Origin: Anagrus nilaparvatae
Lineage: Eukaryota; Arthropoda; Insecta; Hymenoptera; Mymaridae
Reading direction: 5' to 3'
DNA length: 64,000 nt
Assembly (NCBI GenBank): GCA_022575985.1
Contig: JAKSXM010000132.1
Location: forward strand, 10,478,001-10,542,000
The position numbers and the translations under genes are program-made. Each line of letters begins with the position of its first letter. The stretch's first letter is position 1. This document shows positions 29,483 to 41,571 of the stretch, piece after piece. The notes under the pieces were generated by a model. It was given only the letters and a program-made list of their open reading frames with translations. It ran no database searches and had not been told where the DNA came from.

Positions 29483-32400
29483 TGAAATAAAAAAGCCTTA
29501 GCTTTTTTATAATTCTTTACGATTTTTATTATTTATTAATTAATCCAAATTTTATTCAATTAAACATTTAACGCCCAAGAGCCTATCTACGAGTTCTAAA
29601 TTAATTTTAAAACCAAAATCTATTTTTCTAAAAATGTATCCATATGTTAAAAAGTCTCTATTCTCAGAATTTGATTTCAAACTTTCTATAAAATTAACCG
29701 GAAACTCATTATTTAGGGTAAAAGTTAAAAACTAAAAGAAATCGAGACGCTGCTTATCAGTATTGTAAATAGCATCAAAAAAAGGTATATTTAATGAAGA
29801 ATAATAAAATTTTCATTTTTTGTATATGCTTTAGGACACATTTTTTTTGCATGATTTTTCTTAATTTGAAAATGGCGGATGGAGAATCAGAAAAAATTAC
29901 GAAAAACAAGTTGCATTAGATTATTTGTTTTTAGGAATATTTTTTGGAATTTTACATAAATATTGGTTTTAAAATTAATTTAGTATTCAAAAAGAAATCT
30001 AAACGTAAAATTTCAAATATTAATATTAGATATATATTTTTGGACTAAACCTAGTTCAAAGAATATGCAACTCCATCCGTATGCATTCTATGTATAATTC
30101 CATTATCATTGAATTTTTTTATTCTTATACATTGATCAGTTTGAAAAATTGATTTGAAACTAATAACTAATAAGTTTTTAATTCTTCTAAAAAGGTTACT
30201 TCATTGAAATAAAACCGGTTATTTAAAAACTGATTTTTTTAAATAGCGTAATTTTATTAAATAAAAAAGAGACTAGGAACCTGGTAATAATAATGGTATG
30301 GTAATAAGTGCGTGTGAGTATGCCAGCTGAATTTTGGCACAGAGATATTCAAGACCTATAAATACATACACTTTCGTATTCTAATTTTTCGGCCGCGTGT
30401 TCTGGAAAAAGTCATGGATCCACAAAAATGGCCAATTTTCGAAAAAAAAACTAAAAGCATAAACCTCCGAATAGCCTAGGTTTTTAACTAAGGCCAAAAC
30501 ATAATAAGTTTATATTAGACATTTTTCGGTATTTTAATTCTGAATGAGGCATGTCCGGCCATTGAAGACGTTTATCCGAGCTCAAAATAATGTATACTAT
30601 GTCTATAAACTAAGAGCGTGAGTAAACGGCGGGTCTTCAATAGCTCGACATGCCCTTCCAGAGCCAAAATACCAAAAAATTTAAAATATGAATTAAGTAT
30701 GTTTTGGCCTAATATAAAAATCTAGTCTATTCCGGGGTGTCATAATTTCAGTTTTTTTTTTCAAAAATTGGTTAACTTTTTCTAGAACACGCGACCAAAA
30801 AAATTAGAATACAAAAGTAGGTATGCTTTGATTCTGAAATAAGCAATCTGGGGTAGAAAGAAGTAGAGGATATGAGATCAGCAAAAACTATCCCATTTTA
30901 GTTTTTTTGCAATACTTTGGAAGCAGAGCTAAAATTATCTAATTAACTGCCTTTTTTGAAGAAAGGGTAAGAAAATATTGGGATTCAATAATTACAAGCT
31001 CTAATTGGGCTATAAGACTAATTATAGGAGGTGAAAACTAAACCTCTAAAAAGGACTAGTTATAATACATAAATGCTAAGCAACATTACAATAAAATCGC
31101 TATTCTTATAATGTGTAATTGTCATATTAACTAGATTTTAAGACTCTAAACCCAAATTATTTAGATTCTGTAAACCTGTATTATTTTAAGTCCTTAAATT
31201 GAAAATATTCTAAGTCCTTCAACTCAAATTATTAGAACCGGAATATTTTAAGTCCCTAAACTTGAATTTTTCTAAGCCTCTCAAAGTAAATTATTCAAAG
31301 TCCCTAAATATAAAATATTTTAAGTTCCTAACCTCACATGATTTTTGACATTTGACCCCACTTGATTTTCAGATTCACAGGTTACCCCTCCTTAGAAACA
31401 TGTTCAATGTTAAAACTACGATTTTTGCAGCAAATTGAAAAATTGATCATTTTGGGACAAAAATGGGCATTCAATTTACTGACTGTAAAGAAGAGAATTT
31501 AATATAAAAAATTAGAAAGGTAATAATGTTTTGCAAACAAATAATTCTAAAGGACAAATAAAGAATTTTTAGAAAAAAGCTTTTAGAAAATTGTTGAGAC
31601 CTGTAAAACCCATTTTTGTCTAAAATTGCAATTTTTGAGATAATTTAAAAATTAATCATTTCGGGACAAAAATGACCATTTGGTTAAATTGCTATAACAT
31701 TGAGAAAAATTGCTGTATCCAAGGCTTGAAAAATGACTTTAATACCGAAAAATTCTGACCAACAAGAAGTGTTTTTGTTAACTAACTAACTAAAAAGCAA
31801 TATTACCAAAAAACTACATTTAAAAGCCTTGTGCACAGTATTCTTGTGCCTAGAAGGCCCGTTGGAATAAACGGAGGTTATCGGAGGTTTTTTTCAATTA
31901 TTAATGAAAGAAATTTGTAATTTGGTTTCCTAAAGTTAGCGGTCTCTTGTTAGCGAAAGCAAAGTAAAGACTCCGAAAAATCTGCCCTCTTATTGCATCT
32001 TTGTTAACTTTTTGCATAAGGGAACTTAAGCAAAATTTTGTCTTGCAAAATCTTTGTTATTACATGATCTTCCGGTGCTGGACATGGTATTTTTAAAGTC
32101 ATATGACAAAATTAAATTCATAGGTTGGTATCAATGGGACCTCCGTACGTTGCGTTCACTTATACTACGATATAATAGTGTTAGTGTGTGTTAATGCCGG
32201 GCAGGGGTGGGTAAAAAAAAATGTTTAAGGGGTGGGGGGGTAAATACAGGACGATCTAGAGCGGATGCATTGTTTGTTTATTAGTTAACCAATCGCAGCT
32301 AAGATTACAAGTATCAACAACTAGCGATGCACCTAATAAAATAGAATTTACGTCCCACCCGGGATCACCGTGTATTGACGTTTTAGGGGGGGGGGGTTGA

Positions 32401-33749
32401 AATATTAACGACTTAGAATATTTCCGATTAAGGGACTTAGAATAATTTAAAGTGGGAGTAAGCACAAGAACTTAGAATACTATAGGTTTATGGACTTAGG
32501 ATAATTTATATTTTGGGATTTATTGTAATTTCGATCTTAGGACTTATAATAATTAGGGAATATACGTTAAAACGTTATAAGTGAACATGATTCATGATCG
32601 TTGGTTGTGTGAACACAAACCAGTTATAAGTTTTTTTCATTTTTTGTTAAATTCAGGGGTAGTTTTATCCATTTTTGCCCCCGTATAGGAGTCAGTAAAT
32701 TAAATAAAAGTTAAAATAGGATAAAACTTTTTCAAATGCAAGATTAAAAGAAAAATAAAGAAAAAAACTCACATTATATTTTTCCGATTTTATCTTACCC
32801 TGGAGATATTTTTGAACACCAATAGTTAGCTCTAATATTCCTTTATTGATACAGAATAAAAGAATAAATTCAATATTTAGTTAATTACTCTTAAAATGTG
32901 GCACTATTAATTTGATCATTAGTTCCAAAATATTGTGAAAAAACTCATAAGATGAAATGTTTCTGCTGTATTTTCCTATTTTCTAACCCAGTAGGACCCC
33001 AAATTCAGATTCAGCGACATACAAAACCTACAGAAGACTTTTTCTTTCTCTGGTTGACGAATTCGGAAACCGTTACACCACATTCTGACTTGTGTATAAT
33101 ATTATTTTGGTAATTATGTTAATTGAGGGGTATTAGAGTTCAGAGTAACTTTTTTGTTGTTGGTGAATTATAGAAAAAGGACGTAATAACAAAGTTCCGC
33201 CAACAAAAGTTTGGTTGAAATCTTTTCAGCAAACAAATAATAAGGTTTCAAAATAAGCGGCGGATTTTTCGTGTACTTTTTGGCCAATACTAAACAATTT
33301 TAACTATGCTTAACATTTTTTTACGTCTTATTTAAACATTATTATTGAACTCAATCTAATCAAAGCTTTTAAAATCCCTAAATTAAAAAATTACTGAAAC
33401 TCTTTTCTTGCTTTTTTCTAACATGATCAGCTTCGCTCTACCCGTCTTTGACGGTATCTAGTATTAATGCTTTCGATACCTGGTTTCTTAGAACCAATGG
33501 CTCAAAAAAAATTGCTATGATTCCTTTTGATTTGATTAAAATAATATATTTTAATTATGCACGTGTCAATTATATTCATTTTGGATAAGGTCTGAATAAA
33601 ATAAAATAAAATTGATTTTTTAAAAAATAAAAAATAAGGCAATAAAATAATTTGCAGTTTTATGCATGAAAAATAATATAGCAAATACAGTCAAAATTGA
33701 AATATTTTCAGTATAATCAAAAGTATCTTTGATAATCTCGTCACCCACA

Positions 33750-36535
33750 TTATATTTCTTTTTTGGCGATGATATCTAGTAAATTATCATACAAAATATA
33801 CTTTGCATCACTTGCAGCAAAATAATCAAAGTGACCAAATTGAGTTACATTAACATGTATATTAGGGAGCTTATTTTGCAATGAGTCATTTAATTTCTTA
33901 AAATCCTAAAACAATAATTAAGTAAATGTAAAATAAAATGTTTATATAATTTTTTTTTAATATCCTAAATTAGTATTCTTTTCAGACTTACTTTTTTATC
34001 ATAAAACTCATCTTTTTCATTCCATACTATACCAACGGGAACTTGAATTTTACTCAAATCATAAATAGGCGGCTCAGTACTATTATATAATTTCATGTTC
34101 TTCCTGCGACCATAATCAAAGTTTCTAAATTTTTTTGAATTTACGAATTGCGCATAGTGATTCAAGGTTTTAAAATTTAATCCTGATGGTTCTGCTCCAG
34201 CTATTCCAGGCATAAATCGCTAAAAACACAAAGTACATTTTTAAAAATTGTTATAATTATTTAATTACACTGAAAAAAATTCCGATTGTGGCAATCGGAT
34301 TTTTAACATGGGACATGTTAATTAGGAGGTTATTTGAAAAAGTCTTCAAATTCAATAACTTTGATTCAGGGACTTAGAATAATACGACATTAAAGACATA
34401 AAATAATTTGAGTTTAGTGACTTATTAGAATATTGTTTCTAGGACTTATAATAATTAGGGAGTAGGTATAAGTTCAAACTATTAACAGTCAACATGTCCC
34501 ATGCTCGTTTGTTGTATTAACATAAACCAAGTTGTAAGTTTTCTTTTTCAGTGCATTATAATTATTTAAAATTTAGCTAACTCACATCCAACTGACTAGA
34601 ATCTAGCCTAGCAGAAAAATATAAATATTTTGAGCATATGTTTTGATCTATAAAAATCCTACAGAGGTAGAATAGAACTTTGTCTACGAGAAACATATGT
34701 GGAAAAAGTTCACGTTTTCCTAGAATAAGCTATTTAAAAATATTAGGTAATTCAATTAACTTTTTTTAATCCCTTGAAAGAAGTATCAAAATTTATTTTT
34801 TGCCCAAAGGATAAAGAAAAACGTTATTTTAATTTCATGATGTAAATATGAGCGCACTTTCTACTCTCATTTCCGTGCTGGAAGTCGGGTTTTTTTTCTC
34901 TCTCGAAAGATGCTACAAATGCGGAGAGTCCCAGCCGTATCTCTCATTGAGCGTTCGTATTATTTTTTTTTTTTGTAGTCAAGTGCGCCAATTTAGACTT
35001 AAAAATAAAAAATTATGGGTTTCACAGCGAGAATAAATATGAATCATTAGATTCATTGACGGAATTAGGACGCTTGGTGGTTAACTGACTCGCCTATGGC
35101 TCGTGCACCCTCATCGTTACCTACCTCGCGTCCTATCCCGTCAACTCATCTGAAATGATTCACTTTCATCCGTTGTAAAACAAATATATATTCTTACACA
35201 TGAGAAATATGTACTTTTTACAAACATACGTAAAATAAACTTAATTTCACCTCAAGTGTAATCTTTTTTCTATTTACTAAAGTTTATTTTTTCCCCTTAT
35301 AAGAAGAAATTTTATTTTTTGAAAATATCAAGAACTACAACATTTACCGTGACATTTACATACCTTTCCTATATTAGCAAAAGGCGCAACAAGTCTAATA
35401 GGTAAATACTTCATATTACCTAAAAAGGCAATTGGAGATAAACTGAATATTGCTTTTAATTTTGATGCTACTTCTGGTTTTTCAATGGCAAGTATGTAAG
35501 ACATTGTTGTTCCCATGGAATGACCAATATATATAATTTTTTTACCATTATTTTTTAATTTTGATATATAATTTATTTCAGCTGGTAAATCATAAATTCC
35601 CATTTCATGAAAACTGCATCAAAATTTATAATTTTTATATTTTCAAATGCATGTAATTTTTCTAGGTACAATAATTGATAAAAAAATATACCTGAAATTC
35701 CAAAATTCTTTATCTGCTGTTGAATATTTTTTATGATTTCTTGCGTAATATGTACCACGTGCATTTCCTAACCATACATCATATCCTTGATCCCACAAAA
35801 AATAAGCTAAAAATAAATTTATTATGTTTAAGTTTAAGATAGGTAAATTACTTATGAAATTAGTAAAGAAAATGCAATTTACGATACCATTACATTTCAA
35901 CTCAAAATAGAACTACATAATAAATTTAATTACAAAACTATACATGCCTTTTGCTCTTAAACCGCAAAAAGATTCAAATTCATGATAATATAAAATCCCG
36001 AACAAAACAATCATTAAAATTTATAGAGCTTAAATAAATCTAGAAATAGTTTACAAATAAGACTTATTTAAATTTTTTTGGGTCTTTCAAAGTCTGCAAA
36101 ATTTGAAAAATTCCTATTGCATAAAATATTTAAAAACTTACGTAAAGCCTGTTTTCCTTTATTTAAAAAAAAATATCCAGAACCTGTAAATAACCCATGT
36201 TGCAAAAATATAGTTTCTGAATTCAATGATTTTGATGGAATTCGTTGCATTGTTATAATATATCCATCTTCAGTTGTTACATTATGAGATTCCAGAGGAT
36301 AATTATCTCTTACAATAATTTTAGACTATAAATTTTAATTTTATTAAATATTTCAATAATTCTTTTATTTTAATGAAATTACTGTTGTCCAATAATCAGT
36401 TGGATTTAAATATTGTTTTGTTGAATTATTTATTGCAGAACCTAATTCCTTAATATTTTCAAAAAAATTTGATGATACTAAATTGTAATTTGTAAAATTT
36501 ATTATTAAAAAACTAAAAATATTTAATTTATTCAT
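33750..36535 (-). CDS. Secreted acid-type lipase (lipase 3-like), intact
   Basis: Seven exons on the minus strand: 36535-36383, 36325-36142, 35806-35692, 35613-35364, 34729-34586, 34219-33992 and 33905-33750. All junctions are GT-AG with consistent phase, giving 409 residues, the usual length for this family. The N-terminus (MNKLNIFSFLIINF) is a signal peptide. Exon 2 has the lipase entry motif NVTTEDGYIITMQRIP and LQHGL (oxyanion region). Exon 3 has [17 protein letters not shown]. The nucleophile elbow GHSMG places the catalytic Ser at about 183. Exon 6 has the acid residue in WNEKDEF, and exon 7 the catalytic His in TQFGHFDYF. It should hydrolyse ester bonds of acylglycerols or related lipids outside the cell or in an acidic compartment; the true substrate is unknown. 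The paralogue at 36752-38576 lies 216 bp upstream on the same strand. Introns 4 and 5 hold small inverted-repeat elements. The acceptor at 34730 was chosen because the alternative at 34720 breaks phase. Confidence 0.88.
34268..34553. mobile_element. 286-bp inverted-repeat element in lipase intron 5
   Basis: The ends are CACTGAAAAAAA and TTTCTTTTTCAGTG. TA precedes the left end, but the right flank is CA, so the target duplication has decayed. Inside are ACATGGGACATGTT and AACATGTCCCATGC arms and AAGT/CTTAGAATAAT units also seen in the Helitron-like copies. Confidence 0.55.
35041..35161. mobile_element. 121-bp palindromic element in lipase intron 4
   Basis: GAATCATT through GACGG and GGACGC on the left are mirrored by GCGTCC, CCGTC and AATGATTC on the right. 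GC content is higher than in the surrounding intron. Confidence 0.6.
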
Positions 36536-36751
36536 GATTTAATAATTTTTTTAAGTTATATTCTCAGTTTCTGTGTTACAAAATAAGTTAAAATTCATTT
36601 CCTCCATTTTTTAATTATTTAAACATATAAACTATTAAAAATAATTATTTGCAGGAAGTAATTTAATAAGCAAAAAAACAAAATTTTAAGAACACGTGGT
36701 TATTTAAGCTTTGTATTTTTTTTTAATTATTAATACATCGATAAAAATTAA

Positions 36752-38576
36752 TTACTCTACATATTTTTTAATAATATCTAACATATGTTGATAAATAATT
36801 TCATTTGCATCAATCGCTTTACCATAATCAGCATGTGCAAATTTATTACTATTAATTTTGTAATTTGGCAAATGGAATGTTATTTTACTATTTAATTTAT
36901 CTAAATCCTAAAAAAAAACAAAAAAAATTAATTAAATTTTTATTCTAAAAATTTTAAATTTATCAAAAATTAACCAACTTTTTTATTAATCACAAAATCA
37001 TTTGTTGACCAAATCAAACTTATGGGTACTTTAATTTTATGTAAATTATAATCTGGTGGTTTTGTGTTATTATAAATTTTTAAATTATCAATTTTTCCAT
37101 AATCAAATTTAGAAAATTTTTCTGATTTTAATATTTGATTATAATGAGTTATAGTTTTTGTTGATGCACCTGATGGTACAGAACCTAAAACTTCAGGGAT
37201 ATAACTTCTCTGAAAAAGTTTGTATTTTTTAGTAATTTTGTATTTTAAGAGTATAATTTAATATTATTACATAATTTATTTGATCTGATATTAATCTCGC
37301 ATGTGCGTTTATAGATGCTGAGCATTTATCATCTTGAATAAAAATTCTACAGAAGAAAAATAAAGTGTACTGTACCAAAGAAAAATTTTGTAAGAATTCT
37401 CCATTACCTACAAAATACTAATTAAACATTTTTTTTAATTTTTAATATAATTAAAATAATCAATAAATTTTCTTACACGTGCTATTGCAAATGTATTTGA
37501 AGATAAATCAAGACCTGTGCCTTTAATGTTACTTAAGAAAACTACTGGTGATAAACTAAACATTGCTTTGATGTTTAAAGCAATATCTGGCTTTTCAGAT
37601 GCAAATACAAAAAATGATGTTGAACCCATTGAATGACCAATATAAATTATTTTATTTTTGTTAACTTTATTTATGTAGTTTACTGTTGCTGGTATATCAA
37701 AAATTCCTATTTCATGAAAACTATTTAAAAAATTAAATATTTGTAAAATTGTTTAAAAACAAAAATTTACCTGAAATTCCAAAATTTTTCATCTGTTGGT
37801 GATAGATTTTTATGTTTTCTGGAATAATAATTTCCACGTATATTTCCCAACCATACATCGTATCCAAGATCAGAAAAAATGTATGCTAAAAGTTACAAAA
37901 AAAATCAATTTATTGCGTATAGATTAACTTATCCCGTGAATTTTTTTTGGCAAACAAAAGGTTTTACAACAAAAAGCTTAAGTTTTTGAGGGGTTAAAAG
38001 ATTGATGGCGAAATATACTTCGTGGCTAAACTTTAAAAATTAATTTGCGTTTTGTTAGAAGCAGTAACTTTAAAGTCCTTATAATTTAATATTTTTCTTT
38101 AAATTACTAAAAAATAAGTATTACCTAAAGATTTGTTTCTTCCATTAAACACCCATGTTGCTGAATTTGATATTAGGCCATGCTGTATTAATACAATTTT
38201 TGAACTATTAAAAGAAGGTGGAATTCTATGTACTGTTAATTGATAACCATCTTCAGTAAAAAATTTATGAATTTCAACTGGATAACCATCATTTTTTATT
38301 AACTCATGCTTTAAAATTTAATAACAAATAAAAATTTTTAAAAAAAATTTAATTCTAACTTTTATTTTACAATATTTATTAATTTACCTAATTATAAATT
38401 TAAATATTAATTACCGTTTTCCAATAATCATAATATTGATTTTTTTTCGACAAAACATTAACAAATGCATTAGAAAAATCTTTACATCTTTGATAAAAAT
38501 TAAAAACTTTTGATATTTTTAAGTCACTTAAAAAATACGCGATAATCAAAAATGAAAAAATATGTTTATATTTCAT
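36752..38576 (-). CDS. Secreted acid-type lipase (lipase 3-like), second tandem copy
   Basis: Seven exons on the minus strand: 38576-38415, 38308-38125, 37885-37771, 37720-37477, 37417-37271, 37209-36979 and 36907-36752. Phases agree throughout, giving 412 residues. The N-terminus [16 protein letters not shown] is a signal peptide. Motifs in order: [43 protein letters not shown] with the catalytic Ser at about 184, WSTNDF with the acid, and NKFAHADYG with the catalytic His. Exon lengths match the other two intact copies almost exactly (184, 115 and 156 nt for exons 2, 3 and 7), showing common origin by duplication. The donor of intron 6 (GTTGGT) is weak. Its stop lies 216 bp before the ATG of the next lipase, so the two form a head-to-tail tandem pair. 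Function as for the neighbour; substrate unknown. Confidence 0.87.
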
Positions 38577-39692
38577 TTTTTAATATTTTTGCATTTATTA
38601 TAAGTTATTTATTTTTTAATTATATTTTACTTAATTGTTTTGGTATCACTAAGACTTTGAAAACAAATTTTATTTTTTAAAAATAAAATTTTTAACCAGT
38701 TTTTCAAGTATATAGAATTGAATTTTTTTAACACGTTCTGTTTTTTTTATTTTTCAAGGTAAAAAATTAATTATACTTTTAAAAATTCAGAATACGCTTG
38801 TTTTTAGAATTTTACTTCCATTTCTTAAATTTTTAAACAATAAAAGGTCGATTATTAGATTTCTAGGGACACTAGTGCTAAGACCACTGGACTTTAATAA
38901 CTAACACCAAAATCCTACTTTAAGAAGTCTTCTAATTTGAGATTTCACTAGATTTTTTGTGTAAAAAAATCTGACGAATTTGAATTGTTTTAACTTTAGT
39001 TTCCCTAGAAATATAGTTAGCATGTTCTCCATGAAATCACCCCTTCAAAAGTAAAATAATCGCAGCCAGAATTCCAATATAAATCTCACTTGGGCCTCTA
39101 ACTCTTATAGTATTTTCCAGCCCCCTATGAAAATAATCTAGGACAGTTTATCATATTACTTCAGGTGATTAGAAGAATCTTTATTTCAAATTAATTGATA
39201 CCCGTAAGATTTTTTTGCCCATTTGCTGGGATTCGGGTTCATGTATGTTCATGATTATTTTATCTATTCTCTGTGCTCTTTGGTTATCTGGTTACAATGG
39301 CTATTGTAATTACTAAGTTATTACTAAGTTTTTTTAGTCAATAAATACGAATTCTGTAGTCTCGTAGGTTAAAAATAAAGTTAGTACTCTTAAATCTGTA
39401 AAAAATCCCTAAAAAACGTGGTTTGCAATATTTATTAGAGATAAAAAGTTTTGGGTTACTATGCGTTTTTATAGTAGTTAATTAAGAACTTCATGATTCC
39501 AAGATTTAAAAATAAATGTAATAAATGTAACACTCTTCAATCTGCAAAAGTATCCCTAAATAGGGTTAAGAAACCCAAAATTTGATATTTTAATTATTTT
39601 TTATGAATTTTAATGTTCGAATTGATGAAATTAATTAATTTTAAGAATTTAACGAGATAATAAAGCGTTCCTGGAGGCTGAGAATCTTCGGT
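38577..39692. other. No recognised gene
   Basis: Upstream flank of the lipase pair. AT-rich with no convincing reading frame. It should include the promoter of the 412-aa lipase, but no clear TATA or initiator could be chosen. Confidence 0.45.
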
Positions 39693-39767
39693 CCCCCTGG
39701 TAGTGTAGTTAGTTAAAACATCTGGGTACAGAACTGAAGATCGTGGGTTCAAATGCCTCCCAGGGCC
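39693..39767 (+). tRNA. tRNA-like sequence (probably pseudogene or SINE head)
   Basis: CCCTGG at the 5' side pairs with CCAGGG at the 3' side as a possible acceptor stem. TAGTGTAGTTAGTTA resembles an internal A box and GGGTTCAAATGCC a B box. A run of seven T at 39770-39776 could terminate RNA polymerase III. The overall pattern resembles an arginine-type tRNA, but the anticodon stem pairs poorly and the anticodon cannot be assigned with confidence. It is likely a tRNA pseudogene or a tRNA-derived SINE head. Confidence 0.45.
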
Positions 39768-39776
39768 CGTTTTTTT

Positions 39777-41286
39777 ATCTCAAACAAAAAATTCTTTCTG
39801 CTTTTTTTTAAGATCAGCAGTACAATCTAATATTTTTCTATAAATTAAAAATTTAATTTCTTGTAAATTAAAATTTAAAAAAAAATTAATAATTGATAGA
39901 ATGATTTGAAAAAATCAATAACTTAAAATCCTACATGTTAGGTTTAATAAAAAAAAATCGCAAAGAATTATAAAAAAGCTAAGGTTTTTTTATTTCAGGC
40001 ACGATCACATATTTATTGAGTATTTTCTCTTTAATAATCTTGATGTGATCCAAACCTTCATAAATGGAAAACTATTATTTATTATTACATGTTATTCAAA
40101 GTATATTCATAAATAATTATTCGAAAATTTTTCTTTAACCCGAATTTGCATAAAAATATTTAAAATTTATAAAGAAAATTTTTTTATCTGCATTTAATTA
40201 ATATAAATAATAGAGTTTAGATTATTCGTATTTATTTTTCACCTAACAAAATCGTTTGCTGAATATTACTGATCAATAAAACTGGCACCAACTTTCCTTT
40301 ATAATAATTTACTAAAATGTGCTGTGAAAATATAAAATATACTTTGAGTTTCTAAATTTGATTAAAATATCCGAATCTTTAATTATATATTAATCTTTCT
40401 TAACCCTGAAGAAAATCAAAGAAAAATTTTAATTTCCCATATTCTTTAAAAAGAATATATACTATTTTTTTAATAGAATATATTTTGAATTTATTGACCA
40501 AATGGAATAAATGAAAAAATTTATGTATAGTTTACAAAAATTTTTTATTGCTGTTGTTAAAGCGACGTTTCGTCAACTGATTTGTTGACCTTATCAAGCT
40601 AAAATTACATAATTAATAAAAATTAAAAAAATTTTTTTCTCACAATATTAAAAATTTACAATATATGTATGTTCATTTACCGATTTAACAATTTTTGTGT
40701 GTATAATATTTATACACTCATATCACTGAGTCTGATGTAAAACTGAGACTATTTTTATTTTATTTTTTTATTAAAGTCTAAAATTTAAAGTACGTTGGAT
40801 ATTTTATTAGATTCGGATTACAATTTTTTTCTTAAGTACCGATATACTATTTTTTTAATTACCTAAATCAAATTCTACCTGCGTGCCTTAAGATATTAGT
40901 TTTTATCTGAGAAAAGATAATAACAAATTTGTTAACAGCAATAAAATGCTTATTGTAAGGTAATTAAAACCCAATACTGCTGAAAAACAAGTATTAGTTT
41001 AAATTTGAGTACATAATTTAAAAGAACTTATTATATCATCCGTTTCAAAAATTTTGCATAAAAATAATAATTAAATATTAGTTTAAAAAGAATAATTAAA
41101 TATAAATTTACAAATTTTTACCCACGTTTTTAAAAAAATAGTAGAAAAAGATTAAAAAGTTGTTTTAAATTACGCGCTTAAATTGAAACTAGAAGACTTT
41201 CAGTAGTAGTTAGGTTAGTCCGCTTAGTCGACTGCTAGGTTAATGGCTGTGTTTATAAATTTGTTATTATTTTTTTCAGGTTTATT
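39777..41286. other. No gene; fragment of the GGCACGAT repeat
   Basis: About 39990-40085 is a reverse-oriented piece of the nested repeat at 28767-29482 (TTTCAGGCACGATCAC). The rest is AT-rich without recognisable features. Confidence 0.45.
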
Positions 41287-41469
41287 ATAGAGCGAAGCTC
41301 TACCTTAATGGATGCAAAAATCGACACCTTTTGGACACGATATAGCCAAAACGATCAAACGGAATGCTTTCATTTTTTAAAACTGAGTTTATTTTATCGA
41401 GTTAATGACACCTATTGTTTTTGAGCCCAATCTGGTATTTCTAAAGGCACGTTTATTCTTGTACTTTTG

Positions 41470-41571
41470 CTTCATACAGGTGAAAAACCTTCTAAATGTT
41501 ATCCGCGCGATAAATTTCATAGCTTTTGCATAAACTATGCATCAGTGAAATATCATAAAAATGCAAAATAA
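41470..41571 (+). pseudogene. C2H2 zinc-finger remnant in copy C
   Basis: Translates to HTGEKPSKCYPRDKF and CINYASVKYHKNAK before a stop, as in copies A and B. Confidence 0.55.

Larger units (their letters stand above)
28477..33461 (+). mobile_element. Helitron/Helentron-like element, copy B (5' tip missing)
   Basis: Nearly identical over almost 5 kb to copy C (41287-46130). The right end has AGCTTCGCTCTACCCG, the hairpin CCGTCTTTGACGG, then TATCTAGTA. The left end starts at TTAATGGATGC and lacks the terminal palindrome present in A, C and D, so the tip was lost or the element was 5'-truncated on insertion. No Rep/helicase is encoded. It contains a zinc-finger remnant and a nested hairpin-bearing repeat. 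Spaced AAGTCCCTAAA-like units occur at about 31150-31330 and 32400-32560. Confidence 0.75.

Noticed and set aside
32256..32465. Short minus-strand frame in Helitron-like copy B
   Set aside because: Non-coding element sequence; the frame is not conserved in the near-identical copy C.
34720..34729. Alternative acceptor at 34720 for lipase exon 5, which would imply a frameshift or a stop
   Set aside because: The acceptor at 34730 restores phase, and the equivalent upstream acceptors exist in the other two intact lipases.
36078..36287. 69-codon plus-strand frame
   Set aside because: Antisense to lipase exon 2.
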